NCBI GenBank assembly: GCA_030062745.1
Contig: CP099840.1
Coordinates: forward strand, 29,143,006 to 29,207,005
Length of the DNA stretch: 64,000 nt
Direction: 5' to 3'
Source of the DNA: Capitulum mitella
Lineage: Eukaryota; Arthropoda; Thecostraca; Pollicipedomorpha; Pollicipedidae
In this document: positions 38,801 through 50,800 of the stretch, piece by piece
How the letters are laid out: each line of letters begins with the position of its first letter
How positions within the stretch are numbered: position 1 is the stretch's first letter
Program-made: the position numbers and the translations under genes
The notes under the pieces: generated by a model
Told to the model about the DNA's origin: nothing
Databases searched by the model: none
What the model saw: the letters and a program-made list of their open reading frames with translations, nothing else

Positions 38801-41800
38801 AAACAGTCTGATTCGAGGTAGTTTGTCACAAACGGCCGCTCGACTTCGCCGCACTGTCTCCACTTTGGTGTCATTAGCGGTCACCGACCGCGGACAGGTT
38901 CTCAGGCTGCGCGGCATGGTTTCGGTCCGCGTCACGTCGGCTCTGCGCGACTGATCGACGGCAGACTGCGGCAGACTGACCGACAGGCCGACTTTCGCTG
39001 TCAGTAAACAAGACAGCCGCCGACCGGGCAGAAAAACGGCACCCTCGGCGACCGGGCCAGGGGGCCTCCGATTAAGCCGTTCATCATAGGCCACTTGGAC
39101 AGCCCGGGGGAGGCTAGGCGGGACATCAGTCAGCCATGACAAAACAGAGACCGGCTCGGCCCTAAAAACAGCGCGCCGGGCACTGATCATGCCGAACAGC
39201 GCACAGCGCCGTGCCGGGCCGGGGACCGGAGCCGGGCACAGCGGCCGCAGACAGGGCCTCAGGAATAACTCAGACCAAAAGAAAACAGGCAAGAGAAGAA
39301 GACACCCCTCGACAGCGAGACGACGGCGACACGAAACCCAACACCGCCCGATATTCCGGCACAACGTCGCGTACCGAGCCGACACGTCTCAACACACCAG
39401 TCCGCCCATGGCGACCATATGAGGCGCGGACGAGCGCTGGACGAGCGGCGCGATACCATCGGACGGAGCGGGGCCGGCGGCCGGCCGCCCGGCAGGCGCG
39501 GCGCGCGGCCGCGGCGCCGGCGCTGAGCAATGGCACACGCCAGCGTATCGCGGCGACAATCGCATCTGGCTGATTGGCTCAGCGCGGCGGCGGCGCCGAT
39601 TCGTCTCCGGCCGGAACAATGGCCGGACAAAGCGCGCCCGGCCGCGGGCCCGGCGGCCGCCTCCGCTGATAAATGCCGACCATCGCCGGCCGCTTTGTTT
39701 TCGGCCGCGACGAGCGCCGCCTGAAAAACGACTGCCGCCGTTCCGTTTGCCGAATTTAAAAGCGATGATCGCCGCGGCGCCTGCACGCCGGCGGTCGGTC
39801 CGCCCGCGCTACGGGCGTGACGATCGGCGCGATCTGAGCAGGCCGAGCGGCGCCTGCAGACCCGCCGGAGCCTGCGGGCGGCCTCGCCTGGCGGCGGCCG
39901 GGGACGCCGCTCGCGAGGCGGCCGTTCTCACGCGCAGTGTTTACCCGCCGCTCCCCCCGGGAGATGGATAATCTGCCGGCCTCCCCCCCCCCCACCGGCC
40001 CGGCCCGCCCGCCAACCGCCCAATATCCAATTAACATCAACAGCCGCTTGTTGTACTTCCCGGTGGCGCATTTTTACGGCCGTTTCCCATAGATTAGCGC
40101 CGGCCGGACGCATTGCAGGCGGCCTATTGTGCCCACGGCGCGCGCCGACCCAGAGCCCACAGATGGGCGCTCCTGCCAACAATGGCACTCAAGCACCAGC
40201 TCCCGATACGAAATCGATGCATGTCACACAGCGGAGTTGGCGTATTCATGGCACAAGTGACATGTATTCAAAAGCCTCTGGTGCTTGCACCATCCGGCCA
40301 GAGGGGAAAAAACCAACTCCACATTATGATCAGCCCAATAATATGTGAATTATTACTGAATTTTTAACCCTTTCGGAAAAAAATCTAGCCATTAATCTCA
40401 TTCACGATTCAATGGCTCCGAGCGTATAAAAAACCGCCACCACCAGCTACAGAGGGGGGTTATCTCCGCGGGGCGCCCGTCGGCCACCTTCGCCGCCGAC
40501 GCCGCTCTCAGGACCGCCGGCCGGGAGTCCGGCGCGCACCGGGCGGACGGTGGACACCGCCTCCGCGCGCCGCCCAAGGATAATGACCGCGCCGGTCGTG
40601 AGAAGCCGGCAGGAGGTTACGGCGGCGGGCACGCCCGCGGGCGGACCCGGAGCGCTCGGCCGCCGCTCAATTAGCGCCCGGGGCCGGCGCCGGATTCCGG
40701 GCCGGCCGAGGGGAGGCGGTGGCGGACGCGCCGCCGCCGCCGGCGGACTGTGTCGGCGCCCGGAGCGAGTCGCCGAGCGTCGCCCTTGGCCGGCCGGCTG
40801 TGACACGACGAGCAAATTCGGTCCGGGAAGGAATTACACGGCGCCTGGCGGTGCGCCGAGCGGAGCGCCGTTCCCACGGTGCTGCCGGAGCGGGGCCGGC
40901 CGCCGCCGCCGCCGCCGCCGCGCAGAGCCGCCGCGGAGGCCCCGCACGGGCTGCCCCGCCAGCGCGGCCGGCCGGAGCGCGGGCGGATCAAGTCCCCCGC
41001 GGCCGACTGCTGACGGACGGCCCCCCGGCCCGTCCGGCTCGTGTTGCACGGCCGCCGCTAATGAAGAGATGTCGGGCGGCGCGCGGCCAGCGGCCCGTTG
41101 CCGGCCGCAGGCGTCGCGGTATCGCTTCCGAGCGCGCTCGGCGGCGGCGCGGGGAGCGCGGCGCCTCGGCCGCGCGCGGCGCCGGCAGCTGGGCTCTCGG
41201 AGAGCGGCTGACGTCAGCCGCCGGCCGGCGCTGATTGGAGGAGACGTCCGGCCACCTGCCGACGCCCGCCAGCTGGCCGCCGTGAGACGGCCCCTGGGCG
41301 GCGCGGCGCGGCGCGGCCGTCCGGCGAGCGCAGGCGACAAACAGCGCCGCGGCGGCGCCCGCGGGCGCGCCGGCGCCAGTAGGCCACGGCCCCCTCGCGC
41401 CAGGCCCGACAGATCCGCAGTCTCCCCGTCATAACCGCACACAGGCCGCCGTCCACACGCCGGGCCGGACCTCGTCCCTCTCGCATCCCGAGAAACCTTA
41501 CAGCAGGGGGCCGGGCCGACCGCGACCCCGGCCAGCCGTCCGCTGCTGACCGACCAGCCGTCACCTGCGCCGCTCCGGCCGGCCGACAGCGGCGGCCGCC
41601 AATCTCCGCGTCCGGCGCCGTCGGCCGGACCTTGGCGACGGACGGCCCGCCAGCTGCCCCGCCGCCGTCTGCCGCGCCTGTTTTATTCATGAGCCGCGAG
41701 CGGCAGCGGCTCGAAACATCGCGCCAGACGCGCCGGGCGCCCCCCGTCCGAGCCCATTTGTCGGCGGCCGGGCGCTGGCTGACCGCGCCGCGGCTCCGGG

Positions 41801-44800
41801 GACCGCCCGTCCCCTCCCCGGCCGCATTCCGGCGCCGGTCCCGGCCCCGAGACGGCGTCGCTATCTGGCCGTCCGGCGGGGCGGGGGCGGGGGCGGCCGG
41901 CTGCGTGATCCGGCGCCGTCGCCACAATGCCGCCGCGCCCATTCTCGTCAGCAGCGGGCGCGTGTCGAGCGACACGAGCGGCCGCCGCGCTGGCCGGCGA
42001 CGGCGCGGACCAGGGCCACGTCACGGCCACCGCCGCGCCGCACGGCCCGCTGGGCCTGCCCCGGGACACCACGGCCGTCGTCACCGCTGGCACACACCGC
42101 ACAGGGCCGGTCGGACCGGCGCACGGGACACCGAGGTCGCCGCTCAGCCGCTGGTGACGGGCCGCAGATCACCGACACTACAGCGCGCGACACGGAGACA
42201 ATCACTTCACAGTGGCATCCACCTTTTGCGCTGGTTCCAAGAACATCAGTTCTAGAGCGACAAAGACATGCTCCGGTCAGACTGCTGCACACCTGCCGCC
42301 AACCTCGGGGGCACAAAGTCTCAGGTAGACTTTTTCCGGCCCCTTTTGCGCCAAGCACTCCACAAACCTCTGACAAATCATTCTTGCTCTCCAGCCACAG
42401 CCTATTTCCTAGTAAAGAAATGCACCACTGCTTCCAACACATGATATAAATAGGAGGATCTGGTGCAGACACGTTCGTTCCTCAGATTTCCTTCTCTTGG
42501 ATTACCAGGATTTTGCAGCATTTATGAAGTGCGGACAGCCTTGCAAGAGTTGCCTGGTTTTGTCACTCCCCTTTACATCGCTTGGTAACACAACGGAGCA
42601 CAACGGACAATCTCCAAACTTGCATAGCACAAAAAATGATTTCAAATAATTCATCTGTACCAAGACCACAGCTGGGAACTAAGTCGCAACATACAACAAC
42701 GCACCCGCAAAACCGGCCGACTGCAGTAGATAAACAAAATGCTGCTTACAGAATATAATACCTTCGAAGCACGTTTTCAGTGCTGCGGAATCAGGTACGA
42801 CTAAACGAAGCGAAGGTATACCGGACCTGACCTCCATCGCTTGGTGCAGAGTTATACAACACATGGCGCTGCTCGGGCCAAACACGCCGTCCCTGAGCTC
42901 TCTGGGAAAGACTACAGAGAAATCGAACAACAAATCAGCACGACGCGGTCTGAATGAAAACAGCCACGTTGGTATATGCTGTGGGAATCGAATCTGTACA
43001 AGACGTTTTCAAAACACCGCTCTTCCACCCGCTGTCAGATTTGGTCTACAGGTACAAGAGGTAGAGGAATGTTCCGTCCTGTCTGACTTCAGAATTAGAT
43101 TTGCTTCGCCAGAAAGATACCGATGATTGGGTTTCCTGTGCTCGCTTTCTGGGAAATGCTTACAAACATAGAACAATGCAATACATCTAAAACTTTACCT
43201 AGGTCTCAAGCAGTGATAACATAATACCAGTCTTAGGCGGACGTTAATTAACCTCCTCCATAAGTGCCGTCATGCAATAGCTGACAAAAGGGTACCGATG
43301 AAAAGAACACGGGAATACCGATGGTAATCAAGTTGAAACTCAATACATCTAGAGTTCAGAGTAACAATGCATATTGTAAATGTTTTTCCCCAAAACTGCA
43401 GCTACAGCTCTACCCCTTGGCTTTGTTGTGCACAGCGCCGGACAGACTTCCACTCTGAGGCCGGATCGGAGCGCCGGATCAGGAGCACGCCGCAGGCCGC
43501 AGACCTGGTCCTCCAGGGCTCGGGCGGCACCCGGCCGTCCCGCCCGTCGTCTCCGCACGCCCGAGCCGCGGCCCGCCAATCTCCTGCCGTCCTCGGGATC
43601 GGCCGGGCCGCCGCTCGACACCGGAACACCTGACCGGGATTTACGCTGGCCGTCACGCAGCTACGACGGAGGACACTGACCTGCGCCGCCCGCGTTAACA
43701 CCAGTCCCTGGAAACGCTGGTCAAAACAGTGCTAGATCCTGAAGCGGCTGCATTTTACCACAGGACGTTCCAACACCGGGGTGGCCAGAGCCCTCCCTCC
43801 GATCAGACAGCCGCGCCCGAACGGATGCGTCCAGCGGTGCCGGCAGGCGTCCCCAGCCTGCAGGGCGCATGCCGGAGCAGCGGGGGCCGCCTCCCCTCCC
43901 CTGGCCGCCGCTCCGAGGTCGCAGGTCGGCGACGTCACGCGCCCGTCCCGCCTCCCATTAGCGGGAGGGACGAGCCGGCAGCGACGCGGCCTCGGCGGCG
44001 CTACACGAGCCGCCCAGCGCGCTGTTTATTTTCGCAGGCCGCTATCTGGGAGCGCGGCGCGCGGTGTCCGGTTGCCGGCCGCCTGTTTTGCCGGGCGTCC
44101 ACGCATGGCGCGGCGGCGTGGCGCGCCGCCCGCCGCCCGCGAATCACGGCCGCGCTGACACGCCGCCCGGCGGACGGCGGGCGGCGGCCGCCGGCGCCGT
44201 GGGAGAGACGGCCCGGCCGGGAAAACGGGCGCAGTCGGCGACACAAGGCCGCGCCGCCGCAGCCTGCACACGCATCGGCGCGGAATGCGGCCGGGCATGT
44301 GGCCGCCGTACTGTGACAGCGCGGCGGACGGGGCGCGTCAGAACGGAGCGCGCCGTGCAGCGCCGTTTCCGCGAACGCGACACCGGCCGGCTGCAGCGGC
44401 CGGAACGCCGGCGATGTGGGAGCGGCGCTGCCAGCGTGTCCGACGGCGCCCGGGTTCCCGCCCGCCCGACGGTGCCTTACCACTCGACCAGAACAAAGGA
44501 GCCTCGCCCGGAGAGAGCCGAATCGCATGCTTGAATATTACTCAAACCGCAGTTCAGGACGAAACGTAAACATGCAACCTTTCTCGTCAACTGACTCGGC
44601 GCCATATTTATCCTTCCACTAACTGACCCCTGACATCCGCAGTCTGGCCCATCCCACAAAGCGGCCATATTTCTCTGGTGGTTTTCGACCGCGGTTGTCC
44701 CGCGGCAGGGGGAGGGGGAGGGTGGGGGGGGGGGCCGGACGCTCTGGCGGCGCCCACCTGTTGCGGGCGCAGCGGCGGCGCGGCGCGGCCGTGCGCGCGA

Positions 44801-47800
44801 TCGGCAGCGCGGCCGGCAGCCGGCGGCGACATGATTGCGGCGCGAGCCGGCCCCCGGGCTGCGGACGCCCTACAAAAACCGGCGCCCGGCGGCCGCGCGG
44901 CCGGGTTCCCAGGCGCCGAGCCCCGCGCCGGCGGCGGCCGCGGACCGATCGGACCGGACCGGCGGCCGGCCGACGGCCGACCGACCGACCGACCGACGGC
45001 GGCGGCGGCGGCGGCGGAACCGGCCGCCTTCGGACGCGCCGGCGACTGCGGCGCCGCACACGCAGCCAGCGCCGCCGGCGCGGTGTTACGCTCACGCGAG
45101 GCGTTCGCAGCCGGCCTGGCGAGAAGCCGCCGAGCGCCGCCACCCGCCCAGACGCAGCACTCGGTCGGATGCGCCGTCGGCGGGCCGCTCCGTGTTCCCC
45201 GGCGGCGGGCGCGAGCCGCGGCCGTGCCCGATAAGCCGCGCCGGGCCGCCGGTCGCCGACCGCACGCGATCGGCGTATCTGGCCGGCGGCGCCGCGGGAC
45301 GGCGGCGGCGCTCCAGGGCCGCCGTGAGCAGCGCGCCGCCGCCGGAGCCGGCCGGCCTCCTGCGCCGCGAGCCGACACAGGTGCCGAGCGGCCGGGCGCC
45401 GTTTTTGCCGTAACCGGAGCGGCCGGCCGCGCCTGGGAGCGGGCGGGCGCCGTCAGCGTCGGCCGCCGGTAAATAAACAGGTGGCGGCGACTCGATTTAC
45501 GGCGTGTTGGCCGAGCGCGACGGGACGGCGGCAGACATCGCCGCCCGCCGCCGTCCGACGGGCACAAACGTGGCGCGGGCGGCGGAGGGCCAGGCGCAAG
45601 GCGGACACCGGCAGAGAATGACGAGCTCCTTCTGACCAAGGTCACAGACTCGGCAGTCGAGGTGACCTGACCCGTCACCGAATCCAGTCCTCCGCGGGGA
45701 TGTTCGGCCGTCTCCCACGGCAGCGTGGCACGCTGTATTGCGCTCATTGGCGGGTTACTCGGCATGGGCTGCGTCGCTCCAAACCAGCGCGGGACGGCGC
45801 GAGCAGCTTTACCGGGCAGATTACGCAGGAACGTCCGAGGCGCCTCCGAGAAATGGGTCAGTGGACGGACTTTGTGCCGCCTCCGCGACAGTCCCACGTA
45901 CAAACTCGCCTGTTCACCGGTCGGTCAATGCTGTATCTGTCTGTAGCAGGCTCGTGGTCGTATGCAGCACATCGTTGTCCGGATACTCATCTCAAGCATG
46001 ACCTCCAGAGCCGAGAATTCGGATAGGTTTTGCGATTCGAATATTCGGATGAGTACATTCGAACCCTCGGATCCAATATTAGTGCCACATGACGTTTGTG
46101 TCATTTCGTCCCAAAAGGTACGATCGGAGCAGCAAGTGCAAATCAGACCTTCGCACTTTTGCATGAACAAGTTACAGAGCTTTCAAGCTGCGGACGGCGG
46201 CCGGGCACGGCCGAGGAGGGAACGGGGCATGACGTCAGCGGCAGAGGGCGCTCCGACTGGCAGTCATGCTGCCATGTAACCAGATGTACTAATCGTCAAG
46301 TCCATACGATACCGTGCTTCGGAATGATTGCTCTGAGAAATAGAGACAAACATGGGAAGGAATCCATCCACCCTTGAAGCTGGTAGGAATGTCTCCTCTC
46401 GCTGCTCGCCACTGCATCCATAGACAATATTAGAACAAAGACTTGATCCACTTGGCCTTCGGTTTGGCTCCTAACCACTCCGTGACAGGTATTTCCAGCA
46501 TCAGCAGCAATATGTGATTTTGTTAACGGTCTGCGTACAAGTTTTTGCCTCTGTTCGAAGATAGCACTTAAACGTGGTTAAGGCAAAACTAAATACAGTG
46601 TGTTAAAAAATAGCCAACATTTCGGACAAGTACATGCTCGTGATAATGAAAAATCAACAAGAGATAATACTGACAGATTCTATGCTTTTTTACGGTAGCG
46701 TCCAACTTCACCCCCTGACTGATACCGACCCGGCGTCTCTGCCCGTCGCAGCCAGACACGGGACAAACGTCAGATTATTCTCAAGGCTATTAATCTCCCA
46801 ACGAAACATGATGGGCAGATCCGTGCCACAGGGAGGCGATGGCAGACCATGTCTTAGTTTTGTCAGTCTCAGTAGTGCTCCTATCCATAATGATGAAAAA
46901 GCCCCAAAACAACGATTCAACTTCTGCAGCAAAATGCAAGAGTATCTGAATGCTCGGTTGACATTCGAATATTCGGCGAACATTGAGATGAAAAAGTGAC
47001 CAACCGAATATCCACCGAATATTCGAATCTTGAAACTGAGATAAAAACATCTGCTCTGGTTCTATAGCAGAAAACGTGTTCCAGCTGGTATCCCCTTCCA
47101 GAGATGAAAAACTTCAACAGTTCTCGGATACTCGGCCGAACATTCGAATCATGCAAATCAACCTCCCAAGGATTAACTTCTCTTCCCATATGATGGATTA
47201 ACAGTCAAGCACACGGTGAAGCAGCAGTTCTCACCGCTGACGGGCCCGCAATGCACTCTTCTTGAGACAAGTCTGGGAACTGTTGGAGTTTTCATCTCTG
47301 GAAGGGGATGCCAGCTAGAACACGTCTTCTATTATAGAACCATGTTTTTTTCAGCACTGTGGTTTGTTGTAACCGCGACTCTCTCCTTGCTTTTTGTTTT
47401 ACCTGCTCGACCCGTCATTTACTGGACTCTGTGTTCTCGTGCTTTACTCATGTTCCTCACTCGAATCCACTACTGATCCGTTACATCGTATGACACATAA
47501 AATACAACGAACATGACGACGACAATTCGTTTTTTTTACGCCAGTCGTCCAATGCTTCCAAACTCCGTCCCCAAAAAGTTGCTTTTATATCTTAATGGTA
47601 TGAAGTTAAATCTTACAGGGATTTTTTCCACGAATACAACTGGTCTACATAAAACAAGGGTATTTCAAAAAGAAAACTTTTGTACGCAAATATGCGTAAA
47701 AAAATACGCAAAGAGCCTCGTTTCCTCAACTACACTGCCGGGAACTGATAGGATCTTCGACATTCCTTTCTCGCCAACACTCCTACGCACCAAGTCAAAA

Positions 47801-50800
47801 CATCACATACTATGGGGCTAGAGATGCACCAAAAATACACAAAACGACACCCAAGAGCTTCGAATCGACGACTCCTACGGATGCTGAACTGCTCGGCTTC
47901 CCAGGAACGTTTACGTGGGTCCACAAATGGGTCAAAGTATGCCTATCCCCCCAGCCACGAGTCCCCAGATGCCTGACACTTATCTCGCAGCGACCCTACA
48001 CCCTCGGTAGACCGCCAGCGTATCCACGCCGGTCCGCCGTGTACCCCTCGCTCTCCAGACCGGGCGTCGTACCCACGGTCCTCGGCGCGCCCCGTCCGGC
48101 CGCGCCGCCGCCGCGTCACGCACGGCGCGGCTATCGGCGGCCGGCCGGGCGGCCGTCACGGCGCCGCTATCGGGCCGATAACGAGCGGCAGCGGCGGCGG
48201 CGGCGTCCGTCCCGGCCGCCGCCGAGAGGAGAAAGTGGCCTCCGCCGGCCGGCCGGCGAGCTCGTCCGGCGCGGCGTCACGGCCGCCCGGCCACCGCCGC
48301 CCCGGCCCGGCCCGGCCCGTACTGCACGGCCGCGGCGCCCACTGCATGCCGAATCGCTCCTTAGGCGTTCCCATGCGCAATTACGCCTCAATGGAGGTGA
48401 TTGGCCGCGTCCCCGCACGGCGCGCGAGGAGAGAAGCGCGCGGCCGGCCGGGGCGCGCCCGTCCGGACAGTGCCCGCCGGCTGAAGACAAACTCGGCGCC
48501 GACACGAGATTGGAAACTGGCCAGCAGGGCACGTCGGCGTGACGGTCATGGCAGACCGCTCCTCAACACAGTCCCCATGTTTCAAGAGTATCAGCCCGTC
48601 GTCGGAAACACAGGCCGATACGCAGAAAGCCAAAACAATTTTCTACGAAAACAAAAATTCGCGGAAAGGCGAAGCAATGCCGTCTGGAGATAAGAAAGAC
48701 ATAGGGAGGAGATGGGAACGGCAAGGCAAATTTAGTCCGAACTCGGGAGACGTCACGAAACAGCAGGCCCGATTTCCTGCGCCAGCCAGACGGCGTCCGA
48801 CAAATTCCCTCCGTCTGGCCGTCCGTCCCCTGATCAAGGCGCACACAGCGCCCTCCCAACTCCACAGGCCGGCAAAAGACTGGGGCTTTTTGTGACGACA
48901 CCCCTGTGTACAGGTTCCGCCGGGACTGGTTTTAAACAGGCCGCAGCTGCGCGAATCGCTCGGGCGCCTCGCTGCTTCCCCAAATCGGCCCGCCTTGTTC
49001 CCGACCGGGGGAGCCCGTGGGAAAGCGGGCCGCTCCACTCGGCGGGACGGCGAGCTCCGCCGGCGGAAGCGTCGCCCGTGCTTACTTGCAGACGGGGTCC
49101 GAGTTGCGCCGCTGCTCGCACTGGGCGCCGTTTTTACACGGGTTCGGATGGCACGAGCGAAATCCTGAAACAGAGAGCCGGTGTCAGCATGTGACGGACG
49201 CGCTGCCGCCAGGGACAATGGCGTCACGCGAGAGCAGGCCGGCGATCTGAGACGTCCAGACGGCGGCCGGCGTCGACTCAGCGCTGCCACCGACACCGCC
49301 CCCCCCCCACCCGCTGCCCCGGCCCCCCCGCGCCGGCCGGCTGCCGCGCCAGCAGCAGCTGGCTGAGGCACAGCGTTCGGACAACACAGCCAGATTCCAG
49401 GCAGGTGTCCAAACCTTCCGCACACTTTTTACAGCATGGCGACAGTTCCCGGCAGCCGGTCCTGGTCAAGCCCGTGATGCAAGAACCAACGCAGCCGCAA
49501 AACCAATCCCAACAATAGGGGCAACATTGCTCAAGCCAGTGGCGAAAACAGAAACGATCGGCATAATCCTCTGTGCAACTCCACGAACGCATCAACATGG
49601 ATCATGGCCAGTCAACTCCCGCATTGCTGAAACAGCGCGGAGGGGGTCTGCACACCGCCGCCTTGCTGCGTGGCGCCGTCGCTCGGCTCCTGCGCACCGT
49701 CGCGGCGCTGTTCCGTCCACAGAGCGGCCGCCGCCCCGACCCGCTCCAGCCGCCGGGCCACCTCTCTCGGTCCCGCAGCTTCGGCGGCCGCGCCGCCGGC
49801 CCGCTGAGCGCCGCTGAGCGCGGCCGTGACGCGCCGGAAACGGCGCTCATTCAAACGGCCGCCCGGTCGGAAGTGATCGGGGCAGGTGCGCGCGGCGCGG
49901 CCGGGCCCGTTTAAATCAGCGCCCCGACCGTCCGTATCCGGCCACGCGACCCCGGCGCACGCCCTGCCGCCGCCGCCGGGGGCGGCCGCCCGCGTCACGC
50001 CGGACAGGGGAGGCCACGCGACCGAGCGCACGCCGCCCGGCCGCCCGTGTCACGCCCCGCGGGGTGGCCGACGTGGGAATGGGCCGGCGGACGGGCGCTG
50101 CGGCAGGCCGCCGACGCCGCCGCCGCCGCCACTGGCAGGCGGCACCGGGCAGCGGCCGGCGGCAGCACGTGAAACTGCGGCTCAACGTTTCACAATACAG
50201 CCGAATGTGTCCCCTGGCTGGCGCCTCGAGCGAAAAGTCCAGGACAGTGAGCAGAGCGTGCAGTAGCCGAAATCTGACGCAAACCGATGACGCATTGTCG
50301 TGAACACCGTAACACGTTTACATGCACTTCGTCTTAACGCTGTCGACAAGAAGCCTGATGAAAGCTTTCTCTGTACGCGCACGTCTAATTTCACATGAAA
50401 AAAAAACTGAAAGCGACCGAGTAGGACAAACTGTCCAATGAAATGGCTCCCAAAACTGCAGGAGTACCCACCGGGAACGGAGACTGCTCGAACCATTTCT
50501 CTTTTCAAAGATATGACAATGCTAACAGCAATAATAACAATGAACAATCGAAAATGTATCAAAGTATCGCACAGCTTTCAATCGCAATCTCGCTAGTCAG
50601 GACAATCTTGCTGCAATTACGCTTCACCGGGCAGTTGTTTCTGACCTTTCAGTCTACGCTCAAAAATGGTAGCTCACCCAATAGCAACGTTGTACGAGAT
50701 AACAAGGCCCCAGATATCGAGAAGGAAGGAAAACCAGCATAGACTTAGCAAAATCAAGCCCTATCAATGCCTCCGACACAACGGCAGCGACAATGGATCG

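Larger units (their letters stand above)
38532..49085 (-). other. Notch intron 2 (10.6 kb)
   Basis: A phase-2 intron with donor GTAAGC and acceptor TCGGCAG. GC-rich islands at about 39,420-40,010, 40,450-42,160, 43,440-44,480, 44,690-45,600 and 48,040-48,500 alternate with ordinary DNA. It holds CSL-type sites at 40871, 42980 and 49016, a G-run at 44708, a (CGAC)n-(GGC)n repeat near 44968-45016, GAATATTCG-type repeats (46020-47160) and a 72-bp inverted repeat (47057-47342). No second gene was recognised. Confidence 0.8.

Noticed and set aside
39200-45900. Long open frames in GC-rich islands of Notch intron 2
   Set aside because: Same compositional artefact as in intron 9. There is no domain, no splice support and no consistent frame.
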